A DNA stretch of 53,792 nt from an uncultured Victivallis sp. (GTDB lineage: Bacteria > Verrucomicrobiota > Lentisphaeria > Victivallales > Victivallaceae), in assembly GCF_944391105.1 (NCBI RefSeq), contig NZ_CALXSK010000022.1, positions 1 to 53,792 of the forward strand. The letters run 5' to 3'. Shown one piece after another: positions 15,782-23,634 of this stretch (position 1 is its first letter; every line of letters begins with the position of its first letter). A program made the position numbers and the translations under genes. The notes under the pieces were generated by a model that was not told the DNA's origin, did no database searches, and was given only the letters and a program-made list of their open reading frames with translations.

Positions 15782-16479
15782 GAATTCCGGCTGTGACGGG
15801 AGCGGTTCTGGCCGCTCTGCTGCTCGCGTCCGCAGGGGGGTGCGGGCAGAACGATCCCAAAAAACATCCGCTCTATCTCAAGGGGCTCCAGCTGCGGGAC
15901 GAGGGAAATCCGCTTGAGGCGGAGACCTATCTGAAGCGTTACGTTGAGAAGGAGCCGGACTCGCCGCACGGGCATCTGGCCCTCGCGAGTCTCTACGATG
16001 AGGCGCTGAATCATCCGACTGCGGCGCTTTACCATTACGACGAATACCTGCGCCTCGCGCCGAAAGACGATCCCGACCGCCCGACGGTGGAGAATTACCG
16101 TCTGCTGACCCGGGCAAAACTCCTGAAGCTGCTCTCGGGCGAACCGCTGCCGGAGCTTCCGGCCGCCGCTCTCGCCGCCGAAAACCGGCAGCTGCGCAGA
16201 ACCATCGAACAACTCCAGCGCTACATCCGGAATCAGAACCGGCGTCTTGCAGAACTCCGGAATACACCGGCCGCCGCCTCCGGACGGCAGCCGGCGGCCG
16301 GAACAACGGCGGGAAACCGGCTTTACACGGTGCAGAAGGGGGATACGCCCGGCAGCATCGCGCGCCGTTTCTATGGTTCCGCCTCGAAGTATCCGCGGAT
16401 CATGGAGGCGAACCGCCTGACCGGAAACGGCAACCTCCAGGTCGGCCAGCAGCTCGTGATCCCCCCGGCCGAACCCTAG
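15778..16479 (+). CDS. TPR- and LysM-containing lipoprotein
   Basis: A 233-residue lipoprotein: signal peptide with lipobox (LLASAGGC, Cys near residue 21), a TPR-like helical part (about 30-120; NPLEAETYLKRYVEKEPDSP), a predicted coiled coil (about 135-170) and a C-terminal LysM domain (about 182-232; YTVQKGDTPGSIARRFYG and LQVGQQLVIP) that binds peptidoglycan glycan. It probably tethers an outer-membrane-anchored protein to the wall, or serves in envelope division, in the manner of YbgF- or NlpD-like proteins. The start ATG (15778) overlaps the rsmE stop as ATGA; the frame is open 32 codons further upstream. Confidence 0.8.
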   Translation: MRIPAVTGAVLAALLLASAGGCGQNDPKKHPLYLKGLQLRDEGNPLEAETYLKRYVEKEPDSPHGHLALASLYDEALNHPTAALYHYDEYLRLAPKDDPDRPTVENYRLLTRAKLLKLLSGEPLPELPAAALAAENRQLRRTIEQLQRYIRNQNRRLAELRNTPAAASGRQPAAGTTAGNRLYTVQKGDTPGSIARRFYGSASKYPRIMEANRLTGNGNLQVGQQLVIPPAEP

Positions 16480-16531
16480 CGCGAAACAAAGTTCCCGGCC
16501 TGAGCCGCACTTTTTTTCATCATTTTTCAAT

Positions 16532-16554
16532 CTGTGCTCTTGACAAGTGCACAG
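16532..16554. promoter_or_regulatory. Near-perfect 23-bp palindromic operator over the -35 box
   Basis: The sequence is CTGTGC-T-CTT-GAC-AAG-T-GCACAG. Reading both strands, every position pairs except the seventh with the seventeenth (T opposite T) and the centre. It encloses the TTGACA box of the regulator gene, so a bound repressor would block RNA polymerase. The GntR/LacI-type product of the gene just downstream is the natural candidate (autoregulation). Confidence 0.65.
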
Positions 16555-16568
16555 AAGTTTGGTATAAT
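16540..16568 (+). promoter_or_regulatory. Consensus sigma-70 promoter of the GntR/LacI-type regulator
   Basis: TTGACA (16540-16545), a 17-bp spacer and TATAAT (16563-16568): an exact match to both consensus hexamers at ideal spacing. Transcription would start near 16575, within the left arm of the hairpin at 16570-16643. Confidence 0.8.
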
Positions 16569-16569
16569 A

Positions 16570-16643
16570 TTTGTGTATCGATCAGAAATACAGGATTGAA
16601 CCTTTTTTATTTCGCCAGCCTGTATCTCTATTCGATACACAAA
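16570..16643 (+). repeat. Long inverted repeat in the regulator leader
   Basis: Outer arms TTTGTGTATCGA (16570-16581) and TCGATACACAAA (16632-16643) pair perfectly over 12 bp. Inside them ATACAGG (16588-16594) pairs with CCTGTAT (16619-16625). In RNA this is a two-part hairpin at the extreme 5' end, ending 21 nt before the start codon. As DNA it could be a pair of operator half-sites. Confidence 0.6.
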
Positions 16644-16664
16644 GAGGAAAACGGAATCGAAGTG

Positions 16665-17720
16665 ATGGAAAAAACAAGTAAAAGCGATCTTCTGTACAGC
16701 CGGCTCTATCGCCGGGTGGCGGCGATGGCGGACGGCTCTCCGTTTCCGACCGTGCGGAAGCTGATGGCGGAATATGGAGTGAGCCAGGCGACGGTCGCTC
16801 CGGCGATCGCGCAGTTGAAGGAGCGTGGCTTTCTGGAAGCCGTACCACGGCAGGGTTTTTTCGTGCGCCGGAACCGGAAACCGAAACTTCTGCTCGTACA
16901 GTCGAACTGGAACAGCAGCGACCAGCGCTGTATGGCTGAACTGTTCGCCGAGGCGGCGGAACGGTCGGGATTCACGTTTGAACGGTTTCTGTTCGATTAT
17001 CACCGGGAAATATGCGACTATCTGGATGAACTCTCCGCGGATGTGATCGTGGCCGATTCGATCACGAACGACCTCTTCACGCCGGAGCAGATCATGGGCA
17101 TCGTCCACTCCCCGGCGCCGGTGATCCTCTGCCGCAACGCGGTGCAGGTCAGTCAAATCCACTACGTCTGCGGCGACAATGCCGCGAGCGGTTCACTGGC
17201 GGCACGTTACCTGCGCCGCTGCGGTCACACGAAGATCGGCGTGCTCCACTGCGAGCCGCATCTTCTGACGCCGGAGACAATCGTTCGCAATTTCCGATCC
17301 GCAACCGACGTTCCGGAGTGCCGGCTCACCCTGCTCGACTGCAACCTCCATTCCGGCGAAACTCCGGATAAGAAGATCCGGGAATTCGCGGCGCGCTATG
17401 CGCGTGGGGAGTATGATTTCACTGCGCTTTTCGCGGTCTCCGACCACGGGGCGCTGATCGCGCTGCGGGAGTTCGAGGCGCTCGGAATCTCGATTCCGGA
17501 CGAGCTCAGCATTCTCGGCTTCGGCAACATCAAAGAACCCGGCATTGAACGGCTGACCACCATCGACACCCCCCGCGACCAGATGGTCGACGCGGTAATC
17601 CGCATGGCGACCCGTCTGGTGAACCATTCCGAAGAAACCAGGGAATATCAGGTGGACATCATGCCGAAACTGGTCGTACGAAAAACCGTCAAAGAACGCC
17701 TTGTTCCGCAACTGGTGTAA
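16665..17720 (+). CDS. GntR/LacI-type transcriptional regulator
   Basis: A 351-residue regulator with a winged-helix GntR-type DNA-binding domain at about 5-70 (FPTVRKLMAEYGVSQATVAP is the recognition region) fused to a periplasmic-binding-protein-like sensor of the LacI/GalR kind (about 75-345; CGDNAASGSLAARYLRRCGH, LFAVSDHGALIALREFEALG and SILGFGNIKEPG). This architecture (AraR-like) senses sugars. I start at ATG 16665 because the DNA-binding domain begins there; the ribosome site is weak and the frame is open to 16596. It is the first of three plus-strand genes ending in a secreted glycosidase, and its promoter carries a palindromic operator. Confidence 0.85.
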   Translation: MEKTSKSDLLYSRLYRRVAAMADGSPFPTVRKLMAEYGVSQATVAPAIAQLKERGFLEAVPRQGFFVRRNRKPKLLLVQSNWNSSDQRCMAELFAEAAERSGFTFERFLFDYHREICDYLDELSADVIVADSITNDLFTPEQIMGIVHSPAPVILCRNAVQVSQIHYVCGDNAASGSLAARYLRRCGHTKIGVLHCEPHLLTPETIVRNFRSATDVPECRLTLLDCNLHSGETPDKKIREFAARYARGEYDFTALFAVSDHGALIALREFEALGISIPDELSILGFGNIKEPGIERLTTIDTPRDQMVDAVIRMATRLVNHSEETREYQVDIMPKLVVRKTVKERLVPQLV

Positions 17721-17810
17721 AAGTGAGTGAAGGGTTCCTCCCCTCAACAAAAACACGATGGGGAAAACCCTGCTGAATCATAAAAGGACCTTAACAGAAG
17801 GAAAAGAACG

Positions 17811-18584
17811 ATGAAAAGAAGTGACAAAACGTACTCCATGCTTCCCGGAACACGATCAAACTTCACATTAATCGAACTTCTTGTCGTAATTGCAATTATC
17901 GCGATTCTTGCGTCGATGCTGCTCCCGGCGTTGAATCAGGCGCGCACGAGAGCCAAGAAGATCAGCTGCACGAACCAGCTGAAACAGTGGGGAATGGTTC
18001 ACCACTCCTACGCGTCGGACAACAACGGATTCTTCATCTACACGGGCGCCTCCCAGTACAAGAACAGCGAAGACGGCAATGGAACGATCGAATACACCCA
18101 GCCGCTGTGCGTAGTCGGACGGTTCGCCTGGTTTGCCCTGCCGTATCAGAACAACCGCAAGATGCTGCGCTGTCCGCTCGACAATGTTACTCCGCTTTAC
18201 AGCGAAAGTGAATGGGCCAATCTGGAAAACAACCAGTGGTCGACAGTCGGCAACAAAAAATGCAGCTATGCCTACAACGGCGTGTTGAATCCCGACAAAG
18301 GCTTTGGCGTTCCCCGCCGCACCGGAGAAAGGTACATCACCGGCCTCATGGTTGACGGTCGCAGCTGGGACAAATCGATTGGATTTTACAATATGCACAC
18401 GCAATACTACAATTCATTCAATTTTTCGTCGGATGTGAATGTGCTCTTCTCCGACGGTCGCGTTCAGAACGCCCGGATCGGCAATCAGTACTGGTCGTTC
18501 TGGTGGGCATTGAGAACCTCTGTTACGGATTCTACAACCCTTCCCCGCAAAGGTGATGCCTGGAGCGGTACCATCACGCCCTGA
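17811..18584 (+). CDS. Prepilin-type (pseudopilin-like) secreted protein
   Basis: A 257-residue protein with a type IV prepilin N-terminus: a basic leader, then [20 protein letters not shown] with cleavage before the Phe near residue 20, conserved Glu at mature position 5, and a long hydrophobic helix. The rest resembles the very abundant Planctomycetes/Lentisphaerae family with an H-X9-DG C-terminal signature; here the end is [10 protein letters not shown] and the histidine is not obvious. Members often sit beside glycosidases and regulators, as here, and may form surface or secretion-linked structures. AGAAGGAAAAG precedes the start. It lies 90 bp after the regulator and 45 bp before the glycosidase. 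Confidence 0.85.
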   Translation: MKRSDKTYSMLPGTRSNFTLIELLVVIAIIAILASMLLPALNQARTRAKKISCTNQLKQWGMVHHSYASDNNGFFIYTGASQYKNSEDGNGTIEYTQPLCVVGRFAWFALPYQNNRKMLRCPLDNVTPLYSESEWANLENNQWSTVGNKKCSYAYNGVLNPDKGFGVPRRTGERYITGLMVDGRSWDKSIGFYNMHTQYYNSFNFSSDVNVLFSDGRVQNARIGNQYWSFWWALRTSVTDSTTLPRKGDAWSGTITP

Positions 18585-18629
18585 GTTTCATGCTGAAATC
18601 AGAAAATTATCCAACATCAAGGAACTGAA

Positions 18630-20495
18630 ATGAAATTTGCTTCCTCTTTCGTAACTCTATTCTCCTTATTCTCTCTCATGCTGAGCGCGGGTGACACCAT
18701 CTCCCCCTGGGGGGTGTGCGCCCATTTCAACCGAGCGGACGCGGAGTTCAACTATCGCACCGACGAACAGCTCAAGCTGATGAAAGAGGCGGGAATCAAA
18801 TCCGCCCGCATGGACATCGGCTTCGGATTGATCTGCCCGCGCAAGGGGGAGTTCCATTTCGAGCACATGGACAAGGTGTATGAGAAACTCCATGAGAACG
18901 GCATCACGCTTCTGCCGATCCTCTCCGGCTACGCCTGGGAGCTCCAGAACAGCCGCCCGGATGTCGTCCCGATGCACGATCACCCGGAAGAGTGGCGCAA
19001 TTTCATCCGTGCACTCGCGGAACATTTCAAGGGGAAGATCAAGGTCTGGTCGTTCTGGAATGAGCCGCACGGAGGCTTCTGGCATCCGAAACCCGATCCG
19101 GAACAGTATGTCAAACTTCTGAAAATCACCTGCGAGGAGTTGAAGAAAGCCGATCCGGCCAACCAGGTCATGCTTGGCGGCATTGATGCGAATTTTCTCA
19201 GAGATGTCTGCAAACTGGGCGGGGACAAATACTTCGATCTGGTTTCGTTCCACCCCTACGGGTGGGGCGGAGACCGCAACCCGGGCTTCGACCGCGCCCT
19301 CGACGAAATGCGGGAAACGCTGCGCCGCTACGGCTGCGCCGACAAACCGGTCTGGTTCACCGAATGCGGCTCCTCCTGCGCCCGCAATGAATTCCTCGAA
19401 CAGCAGCCGGAGGCGATCGCTGACGCCCTGCGGATCGCGTCGGAAAAGATCGGCCGTCCGATCGATTTCACGAAGCCGGTCAAAATCGGAGTGCCGTACC
19501 TCACCGACGTCACCACCGCCCGGGTTGAGGGAGGCCGCCCGTGGCTGCCCGACGCCGAGTTCGTCCCGGTCTCGCTGAACCAGCTCAAAAACCTCGATCC
19601 GGCGGAAATCCCGGCGGTCGTTTCCTGCGAATCAGAATCCATCGATGAAGAGTTCGTCGAGCCGTTGCGCAGCTACATCCGGCGCGGCGGAATCGCGCTC
19701 GCGTTCGGTCAGATTCCGTTCTATACGCTGCGTTACACGAACAAGTTCGGCAGCCGCGCAATGCGTTCCGCCGCAGACGAGCTCTACCCGGCATTCCGCA
19801 TGGGGTGGCACGCATTCTGGACGCGGCCCGGAACGCCGGAGTCGACGTTGAACGTCAAACCCGCTCCCGGGATGGAGAAGGAGGGATTCAAAGCTTCGCT
19901 CGGCCACGTGAACCGTTACCTGAACGGCGACACCAGCGACAAAAAGATGCACTACACGCCGCTCCTGCAGTCCGTCGCGAACGGGAAGGTGGTGGGAGAC
20001 GCGCTCTCGATCTACACCTACGACGACTGGAAAGGTGCGATCATCGGCAGCACGCTCATCAAATTCACGGATTTCGTCACGCCTCAGCAGCAGGCGGATC
20101 TTGCGCAGACTTTCAGCTGCCATGCGCTTTCGCGCGGTGTGCCGCGGTTCTACTTCTACGTGTTCCGGGACACCGGAATCCGTGTCGGCGAACGGGAAGA
20201 CAACTTCGGAATGGTGACCCGCGACCTGCGGCAGAAGCCGTTCTACAAGGCGTTCAAGGCGATGACCGAAGCGCTCGGTTCCCGTCCGGTCTTTGTGGAA
20301 AATCTCCCGGCCCCCGAGGGATTCCGGATGATGCGCTTCAAACGCGCCGAGGACGGAAAAACGGTCTGCGCTTTCTGGTCGATCAACCCGAAAAAAGCGT
20401 ACTCCGTCGAGGGCGTCGGCACCTTCAAAGACGGCAGCGTCCACTTCGTCATCGAGGATGGCGCGCCGAAAGAGTACCGCCTCACGCCGCAGTGA
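18630..20495 (+). CDS. Secreted clan GH-A glycoside hydrolase with an inserted domain
   Basis: A 621-residue secreted enzyme (signal peptide to about residue 20). Residues 25-260 are the first seven strands of a TIM barrel of the GH39/GH5-like clan: WSFWNEPHGG carries the acid/base Glu145, and PVWFTECGSS the nucleophile Glu245. After about residue 262 comes a segment of roughly 220 residues that does not belong to a barrel. It contains a strand-helix-strand block with LRSYIRRGGIALAFG, reminiscent of the amidotransferase-like domain of GH42. The last barrel element resumes at about 483 (GVPRFYFYVFRDTG, EDNFGMVTRDL) and a small beta domain ends the protein. Substrate unknown. A good ribosome site (AAGGAACTG) precedes the ATG. 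Confidence 0.82.
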   Translation: MKFASSFVTLFSLFSLMLSAGDTISPWGVCAHFNRADAEFNYRTDEQLKLMKEAGIKSARMDIGFGLICPRKGEFHFEHMDKVYEKLHENGITLLPILSGYAWELQNSRPDVVPMHDHPEEWRNFIRALAEHFKGKIKVWSFWNEPHGGFWHPKPDPEQYVKLLKITCEELKKADPANQVMLGGIDANFLRDVCKLGGDKYFDLVSFHPYGWGGDRNPGFDRALDEMRETLRRYGCADKPVWFTECGSSCARNEFLEQQPEAIADALRIASEKIGRPIDFTKPVKIGVPYLTDVTTARVEGGRPWLPDAEFVPVSLNQLKNLDPAEIPAVVSCESESIDEEFVEPLRSYIRRGGIALAFGQIPFYTLRYTNKFGSRAMRSAADELYPAFRMGWHAFWTRPGTPESTLNVKPAPGMEKEGFKASLGHVNRYLNGDTSDKKMHYTPLLQSVANGKVVGDALSIYTYDDWKGAIIGSTLIKFTDFVTPQQQADLAQTFSCHALSRGVPRFYFYVFRDTGIRVGEREDNFGMVTRDLRQKPFYKAFKAMTEALGSRPVFVENLPAPEGFRMMRFKRAEDGKTVCAFWSINPKKAYSVEGVGTFKDGSVHFVIEDGAPKEYRLTPQ

Positions 20496-20518
20496 TCCTG
20501 AAACGGACTCCATTTCCG

Positions 20519-20576
20519 CCGGAATCCGGATTTTTCCGGACTCCGGTGGTATTTTCCGGCCCTCCAGCCGGAATTT
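20519..20576 (+). terminator. Tandem terminator hairpins after the glycosidase gene
   Basis: First hairpin: CCGGAATCCGG (20519-20529) and CCGGACTCCGG (20536-20546) with an ATTTTT loop and one mismatch. Second: TTCCGGC (20554-20560) and GCCGGAA (20567-20573) with a CCTCCA loop, running into TTT. They begin 24 bp after the stop codon. Confidence 0.65.
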
Positions 20577-20620
20577 GAAAAATATTATTCCCATAATTTG
20601 CAAATTCCTCCCGAACCCAT

Positions 20621-20649
20621 TTGAAAACTACGACAATCAGGATTATTTT
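20621..20649 (+). promoter_or_regulatory. Putative promoter of the repeat-protein gene
   Basis: TTGAAA (20621-20626), a 17-bp spacer and TATTTT (20644-20649) in an AT-rich stretch upstream of the ATG at 20711. Confidence 0.45.
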
Positions 20650-20710
20650 AAAAGAGGGAATTTTCGTTTCTTTGTTGTTTCGGTATCGCAAATTTGAGCA
20701 GTAGCGCTTT

Positions 20711-21319
20711 ATGCTGAAGAAAATCTGGACACCCATGCTCGTCGAGGAACATATCCTTGCGAGAGTGGGGAAGGAGCCTTTGAACTCCTACTATTACGCC
20801 ACACACTATCCGCGCGTCTATGCCGCAGCAGAACGTCTCTTCGGCTCCTGGCGCGATGCGATCACCTCCTGCGGACTCGACTACAACGAAATCCGCAAAT
20901 ACAAAGCCTGGAGCCGGGAACGGATCCAGGAGGAGATCAAGAAACTGGCGGAAGCCAACGAGCCGCTCTCGAGTTTGCTTGTCCAGAACAATCACAAGGC
21001 GCTCTACATGGCCGCCGTCCACCACTTTAAAAGCTGGGGGAAGGCCATCCAGAGTTCCGGAATTTCCTATAAGAAAGTGCGCCAGCGCCGCAGCATGACT
21101 CCGGACGAAGCGAAGGAGGAGATTCTGTCGCTTTTCCGTCAGGGCGTCGACCTCGCCTATCCGAACATGCGGAAAAACCATCAGTATCTGCTCGCCTGCG
21201 GCATGAAGAAACTCGGAGAAGGCAGCTGGGTCGCCGCCCGTTACGCCTGCGGAATCCGGATCAACTACCGGCTTTCTCCAGAAAAACGCAAGCTCCAGAT
21301 GGAGAACTTCTCCGCCTGA
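20711..21319 (+). CDS. Protein of three homing-endonuclease-associated-type repeats
   Basis: A 202-residue basic protein that consists almost wholly of three copies of a unit of about 60 residues. Each has an opening helix, a short variable part, a 'x-Y-x-A-A-x-x-x-F-x-S-W-x-x-A-I-x-x-x-G-I-x-Y' core and a basic linker. Repeat 1 is about 5-63 (AAERLFGSWRDAITSCGLDY), repeat 2 about 66-125 (AAVHHFKSWGKAIQSSGISY), and repeat 3, more diverged, about 127-188 (GEGSWVAARYACGIRINY). The pattern matches the small helical DNA-binding repeat found next to HNH homing endonucleases, but there is no nuclease domain. A DNA-binding or regulatory role is inferred. The gene stands alone, with its own promoter-like sequence and only a weak ribosome site. 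Confidence 0.65.
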   Translation: MLKKIWTPMLVEEHILARVGKEPLNSYYYATHYPRVYAAAERLFGSWRDAITSCGLDYNEIRKYKAWSRERIQEEIKKLAEANEPLSSLLVQNNHKALYMAAVHHFKSWGKAIQSSGISYKKVRQRRSMTPDEAKEEILSLFRQGVDLAYPNMRKNHQYLLACGMKKLGEGSWVAARYACGIRINYRLSPEKRKLQMENFSA

Positions 21320-21327
21320 ACATTCCG

Positions 21328-22152
21328 CTACCGGCTTTTGCGGCGGAACTCCGCGGGAGAACAGCCGTGCTTCCGGCGGAAACTCTGATAGAAATAGAGC
21401 GGAGTGCTGAAGCCGCATAATTCCGAAATTTCCTTGATCCTCAGCGGGCTTGTCGCAAGCAGATGTTCGGCGGCGGCCATGCGTTTTTCCTGGAGCATCA
21501 CGATCGGAGAATCCGGGAAACAACGCTTCCAGAGCCGATAGAAGGTTCGCACACTCAATCCGCTGCCCTCGATCAGTTCCGGAATCGAAACCTGCTCCTG
21601 AAAGCGCCCCGTCAACCGGGAGGCGATGCCGCGGATGATCTGCTCCTCCCGGCTTTCGCTCTCCCGCCGCTCCTCAATCCGAACTTCCAGAAGCAGCTGC
21701 AGGACGAGGCAGTCGAGTGCATCCGCCTGCCCCGGCTCATGCAGATGACTCATGCGCTCGAAAAACTCTTCCAGAAGCTGTTCGAACCGCCCGCCCCGCC
21801 GGAACCGGAGCTTCCCTTCCGGGAAAAACGCCCGCCAGAACGACGCCGTTTCCGGCGGATAGGAGAAGAACAGTTCATCATGACGCACCGCCTTCAGCGT
21901 GGTGATCACGCATCCCGGCCAGACCGCCGACACGCGGGGAGCCGGCGGCACATCCTCCTGCAACAGGCCATTCACAATGGAGCGGCATTCCCCCGGCTCC
22001 TCCTCCCGGAGACAGAAACAGAGGAACATCTCATCAATCCGTCCGCCCGTATGGTAATAAATGTGATCCGGCATCCAGCCGACCGAACGGATCGCCGGAA
22101 CTCCCCGCGTCAGACGCGGAATCGCGGCAAGCTGGTAAACTCCTTTTTTCAT
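21328..22152 (-). CDS. AraC-family transcriptional regulator
   Basis: A 274-residue regulator. The C-terminal 100 residues carry the two AraC helix-turn-helix motifs (IPELIEGSGLSVRTFYRLWK and ISELCGFSTPLYFYQSFRRK). The N-terminal 160 residues should be a sugar-sensing domain of the cupin type, but similarity is weak. It is divergent from the GH39 gene with 125 bp between the starts, where an inverted repeat overlaps the promoter, so it most likely controls that gene. Confidence 0.85.
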   Translation of the reverse strand: MKKGVYQLAAIPRLTRGVPAIRSVGWMPDHIYYHTGGRIDEMFLCFCLREEEPGECRSIVNGLLQEDVPPAPRVSAVWPGCVITTLKAVRHDELFFSYPPETASFWRAFFPEGKLRFRRGGRFEQLLEEFFERMSHLHEPGQADALDCLVLQLLLEVRIEERRESESREEQIIRGIASRLTGRFQEQVSIPELIEGSGLSVRTFYRLWKRCFPDSPIVMLQEKRMAAAEHLLATSPLRIKEISELCGFSTPLYFYQSFRRKHGCSPAEFRRKSR

Positions 22153-22191
22153 TCACTCCCCGATTCGGCACAAAATCGATATTTTTTGGCA

Positions 22192-22221
22192 AACATTGTT
22201 CTTGGAGAATCTCGCAATGTT
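22192..22221. promoter_or_regulatory. Inverted repeat flanking the -35 box of the GH39 gene
   Basis: AACATTG (22192-22198) and CAATGTT (22215-22221) are perfect inverted copies separated by 16 bp, which contain the TTGGAG -35 element. AraC proteins more often use direct repeats, so the binding protein is not certain. Confidence 0.45.
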
Positions 22222-22230
22222 GTCTATAAT
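22202..22230 (+). promoter_or_regulatory. Putative sigma-70 promoter of the GH39 gene
   Basis: TTGGAG (22202-22207), a 17-bp spacer and TATAAT (22225-22230), 47 bp before the ATG at 22278. The poor -35 with a perfect -10 is typical of an activator-dependent promoter, as expected beside an AraC gene. Confidence 0.6.
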
Positions 22231-22277
22231 ATAGATAGATCCCGAGCGGAATCAACCTCCACAAAAGGAAAAAGAAC

Positions 22278-23603
22278 ATGAAAAATGAAATTCCGACCGT
22301 CGACTTCACCCGTAAAAACGGCCTTATCCGCCGGTTGAACGGCGGTAATCTCGGTCCTCAGTTGACCCGGGGAAACATCGACAACGGGCAGAGCGTAACC
22401 GATTTTGCCGAACTGGAAGTGCCGATCACCCGGCTGCATGACGCGCCGCTCGGGAACCCGGGCATGCGGCTCGTCGACACGCAGCACATCTTCGGAAACT
22501 TCCGCGCCGACGCACAGAATCCGGACAACTACTACTTCATCGCGACCGACGACTATCTGCGCGCAATCCGTGCCGCCGGCTCGGAGATTTTCTTCCGGCT
22601 CGGCACTTCCATCGAACACACGGCAAACAACTATTTCGCGTTCCCGCCGCAGGATTTCGAGAAGTGGGCGGAGGTCTGCGTAAACATCATCCGCCACTAC
22701 AACGAGGGTTGGAACAACGGATTCTCCTGGAACATCGTCTACTGGGAGATCTGGAACGAACCCGATGTCGTCAAGCAGATGTGGAACTCCTCCATGGAGG
22801 AGTACTGCCGCTTGTACGAGGTTGCCGCCAGAAAAATCAAAGCCCGTTTCCCGAACGTCAAGGTGGGCGGCCCGGTGCTCTCCTACGTTCATCCGGGCGG
22901 CAACGACACACTTGCCAGAATCTTTCTCGAATACTGCCGTGACCACCAGGTTCCGCTTGATTTCTTTTCCTGGCATCGCTACGCCTCTGATATGCAGGAG
23001 CTTTCCGTCGAACCGACGCTTGTCCGCGGAGTTCTCGATGAGTACGGATTCACAGAGACCGAACTGCATCTGAACGAATGGCACTACTGGATCGGCGGCT
23101 TCAGCAAACCCGCCTATTTCGATCCGGTCGACGGGCTGCCCGGCATCAACGCCGCCGCATTCGCCACGGCGATACTCACGGCATGGCAGGATACGCCGCT
23201 GACCATGGGGTATCACTACACCATCGGCCAGCTCTCGAACGCCTGGGGCGCCTGGAACAACTGGGGAGAACGGCTCAAACTCTTCTACACGCTCAAGGCC
23301 TTCGCGCTGACCGCCCGCTGCAAAGAACGCGTCGTCTCCACTTCGGACGACATCAATGTGCAGATTCTCGCAGGAATCGGCCCGGACGGGAAACGCGCCG
23401 TGCTCGTCTCGAACTTCAAATCCAACCGGAAGGAGATCGAGCTGCAGCTCAAAGGCGCGGAAAACACCCGCTTCTCCCTGGTGCGGATCGATCTCGACCA
23501 CGACTGGGAAGAGTCCGAATGCTCCACCGATGCCCGGGGAACGGTGAAACTCCCCGGCGCCGGCACGGGACTCTCCTGCGTGATTCTGCTGCAGGAGCGC
23601 TGA
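22278..23603 (+). CDS. Glycoside hydrolase family 39-like enzyme (beta-xylosidase type)
   Basis: A 441-residue cytoplasmic enzyme with no signal peptide. It has a TIM barrel with the acid/base Glu161 in YWEIWNEPDV and the nucleophile Glu near residue 266 in LHLNEWHYW, followed by a C-terminal beta domain (about 350-440). GH39 members cleave beta-xylosides or alpha-L-iduronides, and many PVC members are of unknown specificity. The ATG follows AAAAGGAAAAAG. It is divergent from an AraC regulator and convergent with the nif3-like gene. Confidence 0.82.
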   Translation: MKNEIPTVDFTRKNGLIRRLNGGNLGPQLTRGNIDNGQSVTDFAELEVPITRLHDAPLGNPGMRLVDTQHIFGNFRADAQNPDNYYFIATDDYLRAIRAAGSEIFFRLGTSIEHTANNYFAFPPQDFEKWAEVCVNIIRHYNEGWNNGFSWNIVYWEIWNEPDVVKQMWNSSMEEYCRLYEVAARKIKARFPNVKVGGPVLSYVHPGGNDTLARIFLEYCRDHQVPLDFFSWHRYASDMQELSVEPTLVRGVLDEYGFTETELHLNEWHYWIGGFSKPAYFDPVDGLPGINAAAFATAILTAWQDTPLTMGYHYTIGQLSNAWGAWNNWGERLKLFYTLKAFALTARCKERVVSTSDDINVQILAGIGPDGKRAVLVSNFKSNRKEIELQLKGAENTRFSLVRIDLDHDWEESECSTDARGTVKLPGAGTGLSCVILLQER

Positions 23604-23609
23604 TGCAAT

Positions 23610-23634
23610 CCGGCCGGGCTCAAAGCCCGGTCGG
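23610..23634. terminator. Hairpin overlapping the end of the nif3-like gene
   Basis: CCGGCCGGGCT (23610-23620) pairs with AGCCCGGTCGG (23624-23634) around a CAA loop, with one G-T wobble. It lies between two convergent genes and includes the last codons and stop of the minus-strand gene, so it probably ends transcripts from both sides, although no T-run follows. Confidence 0.5.

Noticed and set aside
16570..16643. A known riboswitch class in the regulator leader
   Set aside because: The two-stem structure has no core motif of any riboswitch I know. A plain hairpin or operator pair explains it.
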